This document shows positions 1 through 6,953 of a DNA stretch of 15,640 bases, in pieces. A program made the position numbers and the translations under genes. Position 1 is the first letter of the stretch. Each line of letters opens with the position of its first letter. Below the pieces are notes generated by a model. That model was not told the origin of the DNA, searched no databases, and saw only the letters and a program-made list of their open reading frames with translations. Origin of the DNA: an uncultured Bacteroidales bacterium. GTDB taxonomy: Bacteria; Bacteroidota; Bacteroidia; Bacteroidales; WCHB1-69. The stretch lies in the NCBI GenBank assembly GCA_937901455.1, contig CALDIA010000150.1, positions 1 to 15,640 of the forward strand. Reading direction: 5' to 3'.

Positions 1-58
1 AACAAAACAAAAAATTCACCAATAAAATTTGTTGATAACTCGCTAAACATAAACAAGT

Positions 59-95
59 TATACTAAAATTTCAATTTTTTGTCATATACTAAAAT
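59..95. repeat. 11-bp direct repeat in leader region
   Basis: The 11-mer TATACTAAAAT occurs at 59-69 and again at 85-95, a 26-bp period in the AT-rich region just before the first gene (ATG at 108). It could be a regulator-binding direct repeat or a duplicated promoter-like element. In such A/T-rich DNA it may also be chance. No perfect TAnnTTTG -7 box was found in 1-107; the nearest match, around 23-31, has one extra base. Confidence 0.3.
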
Positions 96-107
96 CAAAA
101 CATCCTT

Positions 108-422
108 ATGGAAAAAGTCAAAGTTATCCTATTATTAGTTTGTATCTCCTTGGCAGTTACTGCCATCAGTTGCAACAAAGCCAAAAGCTGCACCTGTTAC
201 CTTGATATTTCCAACGAGGTGGTGGACTCTGCCGTCTGGGCTGCTGCCGGAGAGCCCTTTTATATGAAATCAGGAGAACCTCTTCAACCAAAGACCTTCC
301 GTTACGATACCCTATTGCAATCCGGGGCTTGCGAATCTCTGGACTATTACGACTCAGTGGGCACTCTCCATCCCGACGAGGGCCTATGCCTTCATACCGT
401 AAATCAATGTTTTGAAGAATAA
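108..422 (+). CDS. small cysteine-containing lipoprotein of unknown function
   Basis: This 104-residue protein has a short lipoprotein signal: M-E-K-V-K, then a hydrophobic stretch (about residues 6-20) ending in the lipobox-like T-A-I-S-C, which makes Cys22 the likely lipidated residue after signal peptidase II cleavage. The mature part is short and has five further cysteines (28, 30, 75, 94, 101), starting with a C-T-C pair, so disulfides are plausible. The residues after Cys22 (N-K-A-K-S) are not acidic, so the usual Bacteroidota surface-export signal for lipoproteins is not evident and a periplasm-facing anchor is possible. I recognise no family. The next gene starts 6 nt after the stop on the same strand, so the two are probably co-transcribed. 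Confidence 0.7.
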   Translation: MEKVKVILLLVCISLAVTAISCNKAKSCTCYLDISNEVVDSAVWAAAGEPFYMKSGEPLQPKTFRYDTLLQSGACESLDYYDSVGTLHPDEGLCLHTVNQCFEE

Positions 423-428
423 TCTGCC

Positions 429-1043
429 GTGCTAAAAAAGACACTACTTCTTTTATGCTTCGGGCTCATTCTTTTTATATCTCCAGCCCAAGCCCAGAAG
501 CCTCACAGCGACCTGCTCAATGAAATTGGTGTGGATGCGGGACCTGTTTCTATATTCGGTGGTTTTATTGTGGGCACTGTGGATTTTTTTAATGCCTTGG
601 GTAGCAGTATGAGTCACCAAACCTACAGTTCCCGATATTTTGGAGTTTATAACCTGCACTACTATCGCCAAGTGAAACCTTGGTGCCAGGTAGGGGCAAA
701 ATTCACGGTGGAGGGCAGTCGCATAACACGTTATACAGACTCACTACAGACGGCCATTCATAGTATTTCCGATGATTTGTTGTTTACATTTATGCCGAGC
801 GTGCGTTTCACATACCTGAACCGTCCTTGGGTGCGACTTTATTCCGGCGTGGATGTAGGCTTGGGATATCTCTTCTCCAACATACAGGGGTTCAGCAAGG
901 ATGATAGCAAAGGCAACAAGTTTCTTCCGGCCATGAATATCACGGCCTTTGGCGTGAACGTGGGCAAGGGATTTTATGGCCTCTTCGAACTGAATGCCGG
1001 TTTTGATTCGATTGTCAAGGTCGGTATCGGGGCCAGATTTTAA
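429..1043 (+). CDS. small outer-membrane beta-barrel-like protein, GTG start
   Basis: The 204-residue product begins with a clear Sec signal peptide: M-L-K-K, a Leu-rich core, then S-P-A-Q-A-Q with cleavage near residue 23. The GTG at 429 is chosen because no in-frame ATG lies nearby and it gives exactly this signal peptide. The mature part alternates polar and hydrophobic or aromatic residues, has many Gly/Tyr/Phe, and ends in G-I-G-A-R-F. A C-terminal Phe after alternating residues is typical of outer-membrane barrels recognised by BamA. The size suits an 8- to 10-strand barrel. The substrate or partner cannot be told. It sits 6 nt behind the lipoprotein gene, and the pair ends in the hairpin at 1099-1130. 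Barrel assignment is an inference from composition, not from a recognised family. Confidence 0.7.
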   Translation: MLKKTLLLLCFGLILFISPAQAQKPHSDLLNEIGVDAGPVSIFGGFIVGTVDFFNALGSSMSHQTYSSRYFGVYNLHYYRQVKPWCQVGAKFTVEGSRITRYTDSLQTAIHSISDDLLFTFMPSVRFTYLNRPWVRLYSGVDVGLGYLFSNIQGFSKDDSKGNKFLPAMNITAFGVNVGKGFYGLFELNAGFDSIVKVGIGARF

Positions 1044-1098
1044 ACAAGTTGTCATTTAGGCGTTGATGGCTAACAACTAATGGCATACATTTTATCAC

Positions 1099-1130
1099 AA
1101 AAAATGCTTTCAAGGGAAAGCATTTTTTTT
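1099..1130 (+). terminator. intrinsic terminator of the lipoprotein/barrel operon
   Basis: A perfect 7-bp stem (1105-1111 with 1116-1122, TGCTTTC / GAAAGCA) closes a 4-base loop AAGG. It is extended by A6 on the left pairing with T8 on the right, and the T run follows directly. It lies 56 nt after the barrel gene's stop. The A-tract/T-tract symmetry would allow it to work in both directions. Confidence 0.75.
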
Positions 1131-1138
1131 TACTTTTG
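1108..1138 (+). promoter_or_regulatory. Bacteroidota-type promoter of ppdK overlapping the upstream terminator
   Basis: TACTTTTG at 1131-1138 fits the Bacteroidota -7 consensus TAnnTTTG and is followed by CA. A TTTC at 1108-1111, 19 nt upstream, is a one-mismatch -33 element (consensus TTTG). The -33 lies inside the stem of the upstream terminator. Transcription would start at about 1145, giving a leader of roughly 40 nt before the ATG at 1184. Confidence 0.65.
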
Positions 1139-1183
1139 CACTTTTGAAAAATAATAATACATTTTTAACCTAAACAACTGAAT

Positions 1184-3901
1184 ATGAGTAACGTAAAGTA
1201 TGTTTACACCTTTGGAGGAAAGACAGCCGAAGGTAAAGCCGACATGAAGAATCTGTTGGGTGGCAAAGGTGCCAACCTGGCTGAGATGTGTCTTTTGGGT
1301 CTTCCGGTACCTGCCGGACTGACTATCACCACGGAATGTTGCACCGACTATTATGCCAACAACTGCGAACTTCCCGCTGGTTTGATGGACGAAGTGTGGG
1401 CAGGCATGAAGAATGTGGAGTCGATTATGGGATTGAAATATGATGACGCCGAAAATCCGTTACTCGTATCCTGCCGTTCGGGCGCCCGTAGCTCCATGCC
1501 AGGCATGATGGACACTGTCCTCAACATCGGCTTGAGTTCCAAGACGCTCCCCGGCTTGATCAAGAAGACCAATAACCCTCGATTTGTATATGACTCTTAT
1601 CGTCGTCTGATCATGATGTATGCTGACGTGGTGATGGAGAAGGCGGAAGGCATTGAGCCAGCTGATGGCAAGGGTATCCGCAAGATTCTCGATGACATGC
1701 TGGATGAGTTCAAGGCTTCCAAGGGCTACAAGAGCGATACCGACATCACTGCTGACGAGTTGCTTGAGCTCGCCAACGCCTTCAAAGCCAAAATCAAAGA
1801 GGTGCTCGGCACTGAGTTTCCTGACGATGCCAAGGCTCAACTCGAAGGCGGCATTAAAGCCGTGTTCAAGAGCTGGAATGGCAAAAAGGCCATCTCCTAC
1901 CGCCGTATTGAGGGTATTCCCGATGATTGGGGCACCGCTGTCAACGTGCAGGCCATGGTGTTCGGCAACATGGGAGATAACTCCGCCACGGGTGTGGCTT
2001 TCACCCGTAACCCCGCCACCGGCGACAACCAGTTCTATGGAGAATGGCTGATCAATGCCCAAGGCGAAGATGTGGTGGCCGGTATCCGCACCCCCAACCC
2101 GTTGAACGACGAGACCAAGAACGAGCAGAACAAGATGATGCACTCCATGCAGGAGCTGATGCCCGAGACCTACAAAGAGCTCTGTGACATCCGCAGCATC
2201 TTGGAGAAGAACTATCACGACATGCTTGACATTGAGTTCACCATTCAAGAAGGCAAGCTTTATATGTTGCAATGCCGCGTGGGCAAACGTACGGGTGTCG
2301 CTGCCATGACCATGGCTCTCGACATGCTGCACGAAGGCCTCATCGATGAGAAAGAAGTGGTGCTCCGCGTGGCTCCTGCCCAACTCGACGAGTTGCTGCA
2401 CCCGATTCTGGATGCTGCTGACGAGAAAAATCACACCGTCCTTGCCAAGGGTCTGCCCGCAGGTCCTGGCGGTGCCGTAGGAGTGATCGCTTTTGACAGT
2501 GAGACTTCCATGGACTATACCGCCAAGAAGATCAAAAATATCCTCGTCCGCGAGGAAACCAACCCCGAAGATGTGGAAGGTATGCGTGCCGCCACTGGCA
2601 TCCTGACCGCCCGCGGCGGTATGACCTCTCACGCTGCCCTCGTGGCCCGTGGATGGGGTAAATGTTGCATTGTTGGGTGCGATGCCCTCAAGATTGACAT
2701 GAATGCCCGCACGGTCACCATTGACGGAAAGACCTTCAAGGAGGGCGACACCCTCAGCTTAAACGGCTCCAAAGGTTGGGTCTATGGCGAAGAAGTCAAG
2801 ATGATTGACGCTACCGAGAACCCGCTCTTTGTGGAGTTTATGAAACTCGTTGACAAATATCGTACCATGGGTGTCCGCACCAATGCCGACACACCAGAGG
2901 ACGCTCAGAATGCCGTTAACTTCGGCGCTGAGGGCATCGGCCTCTTCCGTATTGAACACATGTTCTACGGCAAGAATAGCGAGAAACCTCTGGAGAAACT
3001 GCGCAACATGATCCTCTCCGACACAAAAGAGGAGCGCGTGGCTGCCCTCAACGAACTGGAACCTTACATCAAGGAAGCCGCTAAGGGCACGTTGAAGGTA
3101 ATGGACGGCAAACCGCTCACCTTCCGTTTGATGGATCCTCCATTGCATGAGTTCGTGCCGCAAACCGAAGACAAACAACGTGAAGTCGCCAAAGAACGCG
3201 GCCTCACCTTCGAGGAAATCAAGAAACGCATCGACGCACTGCATGAAGTGAACCCGATGATGGGTCTTCGCGGCGTGCGTCTTGGCATTGTCTATCCGGA
3301 AATCACCGAGACTCAGTTCCGCGCCCTGTTCCAAGCTACCGCTGAGTTGATGAACGAAGGTCACGACCCGCACCTCGAGATTATGGTGCCGCTGACTATC
3401 AACGTCAACGAGCTGAAGCACCAGAAACTTATCGCCGACCGCGTGAAGACTGAGGTGGAAGCCAAATTCAACGTGAAGATTGAATACCTCTTCGGCACGA
3501 TGATCGAGATCCCGCGCGCTACCCTCGTGGCCGATAAGATCGCTGAGGTGGCCCAGTTCTTCTCCTTCGGAACTAACGACCTCACCCAGATGACCTTCGG
3601 TTTCTCCCGCGATGACGTGAATGCCATCGTCCACGAGTACGTTGACCAGAAGATTATCCCCGCTGACCCGTTCAATATCCTTGATCAGGAAGGTGTTGGC
3701 CAGTTAGTGAAGCTCGGTGTGGAACGCGGTCGCAGCACCCGCAACAACCTCAAATGCGGTGTCTGCGGCGAGCACGGTGGTGACCCCGCCTCTGTTGAGT
3801 TCTTCTTCAAGAGCGGCCTCAACTACGTGTCCTGCTCTCCGTTCCGCGTGCCAGTGGCCCGCTTGGCCGCTGCTCAAGCTGCTATCAAAGCCGGAAAATA
3901 A
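1184..3901 (+). CDS. ppdK: pyruvate, phosphate dikinase (EC 2.7.9.1)
   Basis: This cytosolic enzyme interconverts pyruvate + ATP + Pi and phosphoenolpyruvate + AMP + PPi. In fermentative Bacteroidota it links glycolysis, gluconeogenesis and pyrophosphate metabolism. The 905 residues cover the whole family (about 875-900). The N-terminal nucleotide-binding part carries G-G-K-G-A-N-L (26-32) and S-C-R-S-G-A-R-S-S-M-P-G-M (96-108). The swivelling phosphohistidine domain has G-G-M-T-S-H (478-483), so His483 is the phosphocarrier (equivalent to His455 of the Clostridium symbiosum enzyme). The C-terminal PEP/pyruvate barrel shows G-L-F-R-I-E-H-M-F (586-594), G-L-R-G-V-R-L-G, F-G-T-N-D-L-T-Q-M-T (795-804) and C-G-V-C-G-E-H-G-G-D-P with catalytic Cys861. 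The gene is monocistronic between its own promoter and a strong terminator. Its GC-rich, uniform codon use suggests high expression. No regulatory protein gene (PPDK kinase/phosphorylase type) is adjacent. Confidence 0.98.
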   Translation: MSNVKYVYTFGGKTAEGKADMKNLLGGKGANLAEMCLLGLPVPAGLTITTECCTDYYANNCELPAGLMDEVWAGMKNVESIMGLKYDDAENPLLVSCRSGARSSMPGMMDTVLNIGLSSKTLPGLIKKTNNPRFVYDSYRRLIMMYADVVMEKAEGIEPADGKGIRKILDDMLDEFKASKGYKSDTDITADELLELANAFKAKIKEVLGTEFPDDAKAQLEGGIKAVFKSWNGKKAISYRRIEGIPDDWGTAVNVQAMVFGNMGDNSATGVAFTRNPATGDNQFYGEWLINAQGEDVVAGIRTPNPLNDETKNEQNKMMHSMQELMPETYKELCDIRSILEKNYHDMLDIEFTIQEGKLYMLQCRVGKRTGVAAMTMALDMLHEGLIDEKEVVLRVAPAQLDELLHPILDAADEKNHTVLAKGLPAGPGGAVGVIAFDSETSMDYTAKKIKNILVREETNPEDVEGMRAATGILTARGGMTSHAALVARGWGKCCIVGCDALKIDMNARTVTIDGKTFKEGDTLSLNGSKGWVYGEEVKMIDATENPLFVEFMKLVDKYRTMGVRTNADTPEDAQNAVNFGAEGIGLFRIEHMFYGKNSEKPLEKLRNMILSDTKEERVAALNELEPYIKEAAKGTLKVMDGKPLTFRLMDPPLHEFVPQTEDKQREVAKERGLTFEEIKKRIDALHEVNPMMGLRGVRLGIVYPEITETQFRALFQATAELMNEGHDPHLEIMVPLTINVNELKHQKLIADRVKTEVEAKFNVKIEYLFGTMIEIPRATLVADKIAEVAQFFSFGTNDLTQMTFGFSRDDVNAIVHEYVDQKIIPADPFNILDQEGVGQLVKLGVERGRSTRNNLKCGVCGEHGGDPASVEFFFKSGLNYVSCSPFRVPVARLAAAQAAIKAGK

Positions 3902-3931
3902 TCATTGGGTTTGATATTATCCCAACATATT

Positions 3932-3965
3932 GTAGAGACGCAATGTATTGCGTCTCTACTTTTTT
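3932..3965 (+). terminator. strong palindromic terminator after ppdK
   Basis: A perfect inverted repeat GTAGAGACGCAAT (3932-3944) / its complement (3947-3959) is followed by six T (3960-3965). An outer CCCAA (3921-3925) / TTGGG (3964-3968) could lengthen the stem. The hairpin starts 30 nt after the ppdK stop. The 'GTAGAGACG...CGTCTCTAC' core resembles a palindrome seen scattered in other genomes, so this may be a repeat-derived terminator. Confidence 0.85.
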
Positions 3966-4168
3966 GGGAATTATATACATGCTGACATTAACTTCCCGCA
4001 CCGCGCTGTCCTCATTACTCCGTGGAAGTCATTTGCCTTAAGGCACTACACGTGCCCAATGCAAAAGGTATTCGCCTTGCCATAGGCTATCTATCATTGA
4101 CTCATGAGTGCCATCAGACCTATAAGCAAAATATTAATGATGTATAGTGTAGATTTCAAAAAAATATA
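3966..4168. other. gene-free stretch between ppdK and the TPR gene
   Basis: No credible coding region on either strand. The segment 3985-4100 is richer in GC than the promoter DNA after it. It holds a perfect 12-bp palindrome TGCCTTAAGGCA at 4034-4045 and a small GCCT/AGGC hairpin near 4073-4086. From 4120 on it becomes A/T-rich and leads into the promoter. It may be a decayed or non-coding interspersed element; function unknown. Confidence 0.4.
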
Positions 4169-4176
4169 TATCTTTG
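4169..4176 (+). promoter_or_regulatory. -7 box for the TPR protein gene
   Basis: TATCTTTG matches TAnnTTTG and is followed by C. No good TTTG -33 element stands at the expected 19-21 nt upstream (about 4145-4149). The predicted start near 4183 leaves only about 9 nt before an in-frame ATG at 4192, but about 90 nt before the preferred ATG at 4273. Confidence 0.5.
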
Positions 4177-4272
4177 CTCCATAGATAACGCATGTGGGGG
4201 CTTAATTCATTAGTAACAAGCATCTTATCGGTATATTTATTCATAACATTATCCACATTAATCACTTCGAAA

Positions 4273-5190
4273 ATGAGAAAATTGACACTCGCCGTCATCA
4301 TGCTATGCAACATAGCCTACGGCCAGACCATCTACGACCAATTCAACAAGGCCATCAACAACAATGACACAGTTCAGATGACCACGCTCATCCGCCAAAT
4401 CCAGGCCTCCAATGACGAGAGTGCAGAACGCTATATCGCCGAATTCAACTACTATTTCAATGTATCAAAACAGGAAGTCATTGCCACCTCACAGGAATTA
4501 CCCAAAAATGTCGATGTTTCCACATCATTCACCCTAACAGACAGTGCCGGGCAGCCAGCTGGATACCTCTATGGTTATACAACGTATGACAAAAATCTCT
4601 CTGATTCAGCTTTGGCAGTCATTGACAAGGGCATTGCTGCTCATCCTAACCGTCTCGATATGCGCTTCGGAAAGATTTTCGCATTAGGGGACTACTCCCG
4701 CTGGGATGCTTATGTCGACGAGATTATGAATGTGCTCAACTACACGGAGAAACATTCCAATAGCTGGATCTATCCTGACACAAAGGAACCCATCGACACC
4801 ATCATCATCTATGGCATGCTGGATTATGAGAAAAAACTCTTCGACCAGTGTGAACTCAGCGAGGAAAGTCGCAACCAAGATGCCGTCATTCTGGGGTGGA
4901 TTCGCAATATTGCCCTCAAGACTTCGCAACTATATCCGAAAGATGTTTTCAGCCTCAACATTGTTGCTGTTACCTACAATGCGCTGAATGACCACGCCAA
5001 TGCCCTCATATGGCTTAAAAAAGCGGAGCAGATAGCCCCGAAGGATGTCGTTGTCTTGAGCAACCTTGCCGACACCTACCATAGTAAGGGCGATTACGCC
5101 AATGAGAAGAAATGTCTCAATAAAATTCTGAAATATGGGGATGCGGATGCGAAAGAATATGCCAGATACTATTTAAAACAGCTCCCGTAG
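4273..5190 (+). CDS. exported TPR-repeat protein of unknown function
   Basis: From the ATG at 4273 the 305-residue product starts with a textbook signal peptide (M-R-K-L-T-L-A-V-I-M, ending N-I-A-Y-G-Q, cleavage near residue 18), so I prefer this start. An in-frame ATG at 4192 would add 27 mainly hydrophobic residues in front and hide the signal. The mature protein is mostly helical. The C-terminal third holds two tetratricopeptide repeats, at about 222-256 (A-L-N-D-H-A-N-A-L-I-W-L-K-K-A) and 257-290 (L-S-N-L-A-D-T-Y-H-S-K-G-D-Y). TPRs mediate protein-protein contacts, here presumably in the periplasm. The partner is unknown. A -7 box lies upstream at 4169. The gene converges on hydE with only 4 nt between the two stops. 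Confidence 0.75.
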   Translation: MRKLTLAVIMLCNIAYGQTIYDQFNKAINNNDTVQMTTLIRQIQASNDESAERYIAEFNYYFNVSKQEVIATSQELPKNVDVSTSFTLTDSAGQPAGYLYGYTTYDKNLSDSALAVIDKGIAAHPNRLDMRFGKIFALGDYSRWDAYVDEIMNVLNYTEKHSNSWIYPDTKEPIDTIIIYGMLDYEKKLFDQCELSEESRNQDAVILGWIRNIALKTSQLYPKDVFSLNIVAVTYNALNDHANALIWLKKAEQIAPKDVVVLSNLADTYHSKGDYANEKKCLNKILKYGDADAKEYARYYLKQLP

Positions 5191-5194
5191 TTGC

Positions 5195-6268
5195 CTATCG
5201 TCCTTTTGTAAAGGCCACCGAGTCGCCCCAGGCATCGTAAAGGATTTCATGCTGTATGGCGTGCATCCGTATGTCGAGGCAGCTTTGGCATTGGTCAGGG
5301 GCATCGCTCACGCAGGCTTTGTCGGGATAGATGAGGTAGTCTTCGCGATACTGAGTGGGGGTGAGGTTGGGCATGATTACATTGGCCCCGGCCATGATGG
5401 CTTTTTCGCGCCCCAACGGGTCGAGAGTCTGGTCGGCGGTGGCCGCCACCATGTTGATCTCGGGCATCATCAATCGCAACACAGCAATCATCTTCAAGGT
5501 CATATTGAGCCGTTCATCTGCGGACGGGATCTGGCTGGCGTATTGGTAGAGTGGGGTGTCCTGATGCGGGATGTAGGGTCCCATGCCCACCATCGCGACA
5601 TCCATCCGGCGGAAAAAGAGCAGGTCGTCGGCCAAGTCTTCCACCGTCTGGAAAGGCAGTCCTATCATCACGCCCGTGCCGGTTTGGTAGCCAATCTTCA
5701 ACAGCGTTTCAATGCAGTGCAGGCGCTTATGGAAGTCGTGATGTTCATCCCTTGGGTGGATCTTATAGTAGAGTTCTTCGTTGGAAGCCTCGATGCGCAG
5801 CAGGTAGCGGTGTGCGCCCGCCTCGAACCATTGGCGGTACACCTCCTCGCTCTGCTCGCCTAAGGAGAGTGTGATGCCTAATTGGCCATTGCTGATGCGC
5901 TTAATCTCTCGTACCAGCTCGGTAATCTTGTCGGTAAAGGCCTTGTCGGAGCGTTCTCCGCTTTGGAGGGCAATGGAGCCGTAATGCAGATCCATAGCCT
6001 GTCGGGCGCAGTCCAGCACCTCCTCGTCGGTCAAAGTGTAGCGGTGCACCTTGTGATTGCCGCCGCGCACACCGCAGTATAGACACGACTTGGAACAACG
6101 ATTGCCATATTCTATCAATCCGCGCAGGTGCACCTTGTTGTCCAAATATTGCAGTTTCACCTCCAAGGAACGGGCAAACAATTGCTTCATCTCTTCCCCG
6201 GTGGTGGACAAAAGTCGTATAATCTCTTCCTTCTGTAAATTTTCCTGGTGTAGAAGTTCTTCAATCAT
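5195..6268 (-). CDS. hydE: [FeFe]-hydrogenase H-cluster maturation radical SAM enzyme HydE
   Basis: HydE is a radical S-adenosylmethionine enzyme that, with HydG and HydF, builds the 2Fe subcluster of [FeFe]-hydrogenase. The 357 residues match the usual size. The radical SAM cluster motif is C-S-K-S-C-L-Y-C (Cys58, 62, 65; CxxxCxxC), preceded by H-L-R-G-L-I-E-Y. Family-typical segments follow: L-Q-S-G-E (101-105), I-T-L-S-L-G-E (132-138), the R-Y-L-L-R-I-E strand, G-T-G-V-M-I-G-L-P (197-205) and G-P-Y-I-P-H-Q-D-T-P-L (230-240). Near the C-terminus Cys319-x7-Cys327-x2-Cys330 has the same spacing as the residues that bind the accessory second cluster in the Thermotoga maritima enzyme. It starts 8 nt after the GreA/GreB-family gene and is probably co-transcribed with it. 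hydF, hydG and a hydrogenase are not in this window. BioB or PylB relatives are less likely given the LQSGE and GPYIPH segments. Confidence 0.92.
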   Translation of the reverse strand: MIEELLHQENLQKEEIIRLLSTTGEEMKQLFARSLEVKLQYLDNKVHLRGLIEYGNRCSKSCLYCGVRGGNHKVHRYTLTDEEVLDCARQAMDLHYGSIALQSGERSDKAFTDKITELVREIKRISNGQLGITLSLGEQSEEVYRQWFEAGAHRYLLRIEASNEELYYKIHPRDEHHDFHKRLHCIETLLKIGYQTGTGVMIGLPFQTVEDLADDLLFFRRMDVAMVGMGPYIPHQDTPLYQYASQIPSADERLNMTLKMIAVLRLMMPEINMVAATADQTLDPLGREKAIMAGANVIMPNLTPTQYREDYLIYPDKACVSDAPDQCQSCLDIRMHAIQHEILYDAWGDSVAFTKGR

Positions 6269-6276
6269 GGTACAAA

Positions 6277-6774
6277 CTATTGGATAGAGAGAATTTCCAT
6301 GTTGACTTCTCCTTTTGGCGTGTTGAAAGAAACAATGTCGCCTACCTTTTTGTTCATGAGGACCTTGCTGAGAGGGGAGATGAAGGAGATTCGGCCTTGC
6401 ATGATGTTGGCTTCGTCAACGCCTACGATGCGGTACTGGGCAATCTGTCCGTTTTGCAGATTTTTATACTGGATAACAGCCCCGAAGGCCACTTCCTTCT
6501 GTCGTGCTGGGTCATAGTTCAGCACACGGGCGGTACGGATGCGCTCTTCCAGCTGCTGGAGTTTGGCCGTCAGGTAGTTGTTGTTTACGCGTGCATCGTT
6601 ATTGTCCACGCCTTCGTATTGTTTGCGTTCTTGGAGTAAGGCTTCACGTTCATCCTTGAGTGCCTGCATGCCAGTGGAAGTGACAAAGTTTTCCACTCCA
6701 GCGGGCAGGTATGCGCGCGGAGTCAGCATCGGGACCTCTTCCTGGTCACCTTCTTTCACAAATCCTCTGCTCAT
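6277..6774 (-). CDS. GreA/GreB-family transcript cleavage/elongation factor
   Basis: The 165-residue cytosolic protein has the two-part Gre layout. A Bacteroidota-style N-terminus M-S-R-G-F-V-K-E leads into a helical hairpin (about 32-88). An FKBP-like C-terminal domain follows (about 92-165) with F-G-A-V-I-Q, Y-R-I-V-G-V-D-E, I-S-F-I-S-P, K-K-V-G-D and T-P-K-G-E. Gre factors insert their coiled coil into the RNA polymerase secondary channel and stimulate cleavage of backtracked RNA. The tip differs from the E. coli G-D-x-S-E-N-A-(E/D)-Y motif. Here the turn reads G-V-D-N-N-D-A-R-V-N-N-N-Y; Asp57 and Asp60 are present, but the position of the second acidic residue (GreA Glu44) appears to be Val63. 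GreA and GreB cannot be separated with certainty; the C-terminal half looks somewhat closer to GreB. It is first in an operon with hydE and has its own -7 box. Confidence 0.88.
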   Translation of the reverse strand: MSRGFVKEGDQEEVPMLTPRAYLPAGVENFVTSTGMQALKDEREALLQERKQYEGVDNNDARVNNNYLTAKLQQLEERIRTARVLNYDPARQKEVAFGAVIQYKNLQNGQIAQYRIVGVDEANIMQGRISFISPLSKVLMNKKVGDIVSFNTPKGEVNMEILSIQ

Positions 6775-6800
6775 AGGTTGTTTTTTTATATTAGAGGGCG

Positions 6801-6808
6801 CAAAGATA
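6801..6808 (-). promoter_or_regulatory. -7 box for the Gre-factor/hydE operon
   Basis: On the minus strand TATCTTTG (6808 to 6801) fits TAnnTTTG and is followed by CGCC. A good TTTG -33 element is not visible 19-21 nt upstream. The predicted start near 6794 gives a leader of about 20 nt before the ATG at 6774. Confidence 0.6.
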
Positions 6809-6953
6809 CGAAAAATAGATAATAGTTGGGAGAATGATTCCCTCGCGCCATGCCCAGCCTATACTGTATGTGGGGTTGTTGAGAATTGCTCCTTACAGCA
6901 GCTTCGCCCATTGGCTTGACACAATGCTATTCCCCAACACCTTGCCCCACCAC
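6809..6953. other. gene-free stretch between the Gre promoter and the heptamer array
   Basis: Part of the 348-nt gene-free region 6775-7122. It contains no credible ORF with a start, domain or signal peptide on either strand. Its mixed composition (runs of C, a GC content above the promoter DNA) is unlike ordinary Bacteroidota upstream DNA. I can assign no function. It may be part of an interspersed non-coding element together with the array next to it. Confidence 0.4.

Noticed and set aside
1460..2632. 390-codon open frame on the minus strand inside ppdK
   Set aside because: It is antisense to a certain, highly conserved gene with GC-rich codons. The protein is His/Val/Leu-rich with no signal, domain or plausible start. 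The same applies to 2759-3634 (minus).
4192..4272. N-terminal extension of the TPR protein from the ATG at 4192
   Set aside because: It would bury a typical signal peptide that starts at 4273, and it begins only about 9 nt after the predicted transcription start.
5249..5863. 204-codon plus-strand frame opposite hydE
   Set aside because: It is antisense to a well-supported radical SAM gene; the product has no domain and no signal.
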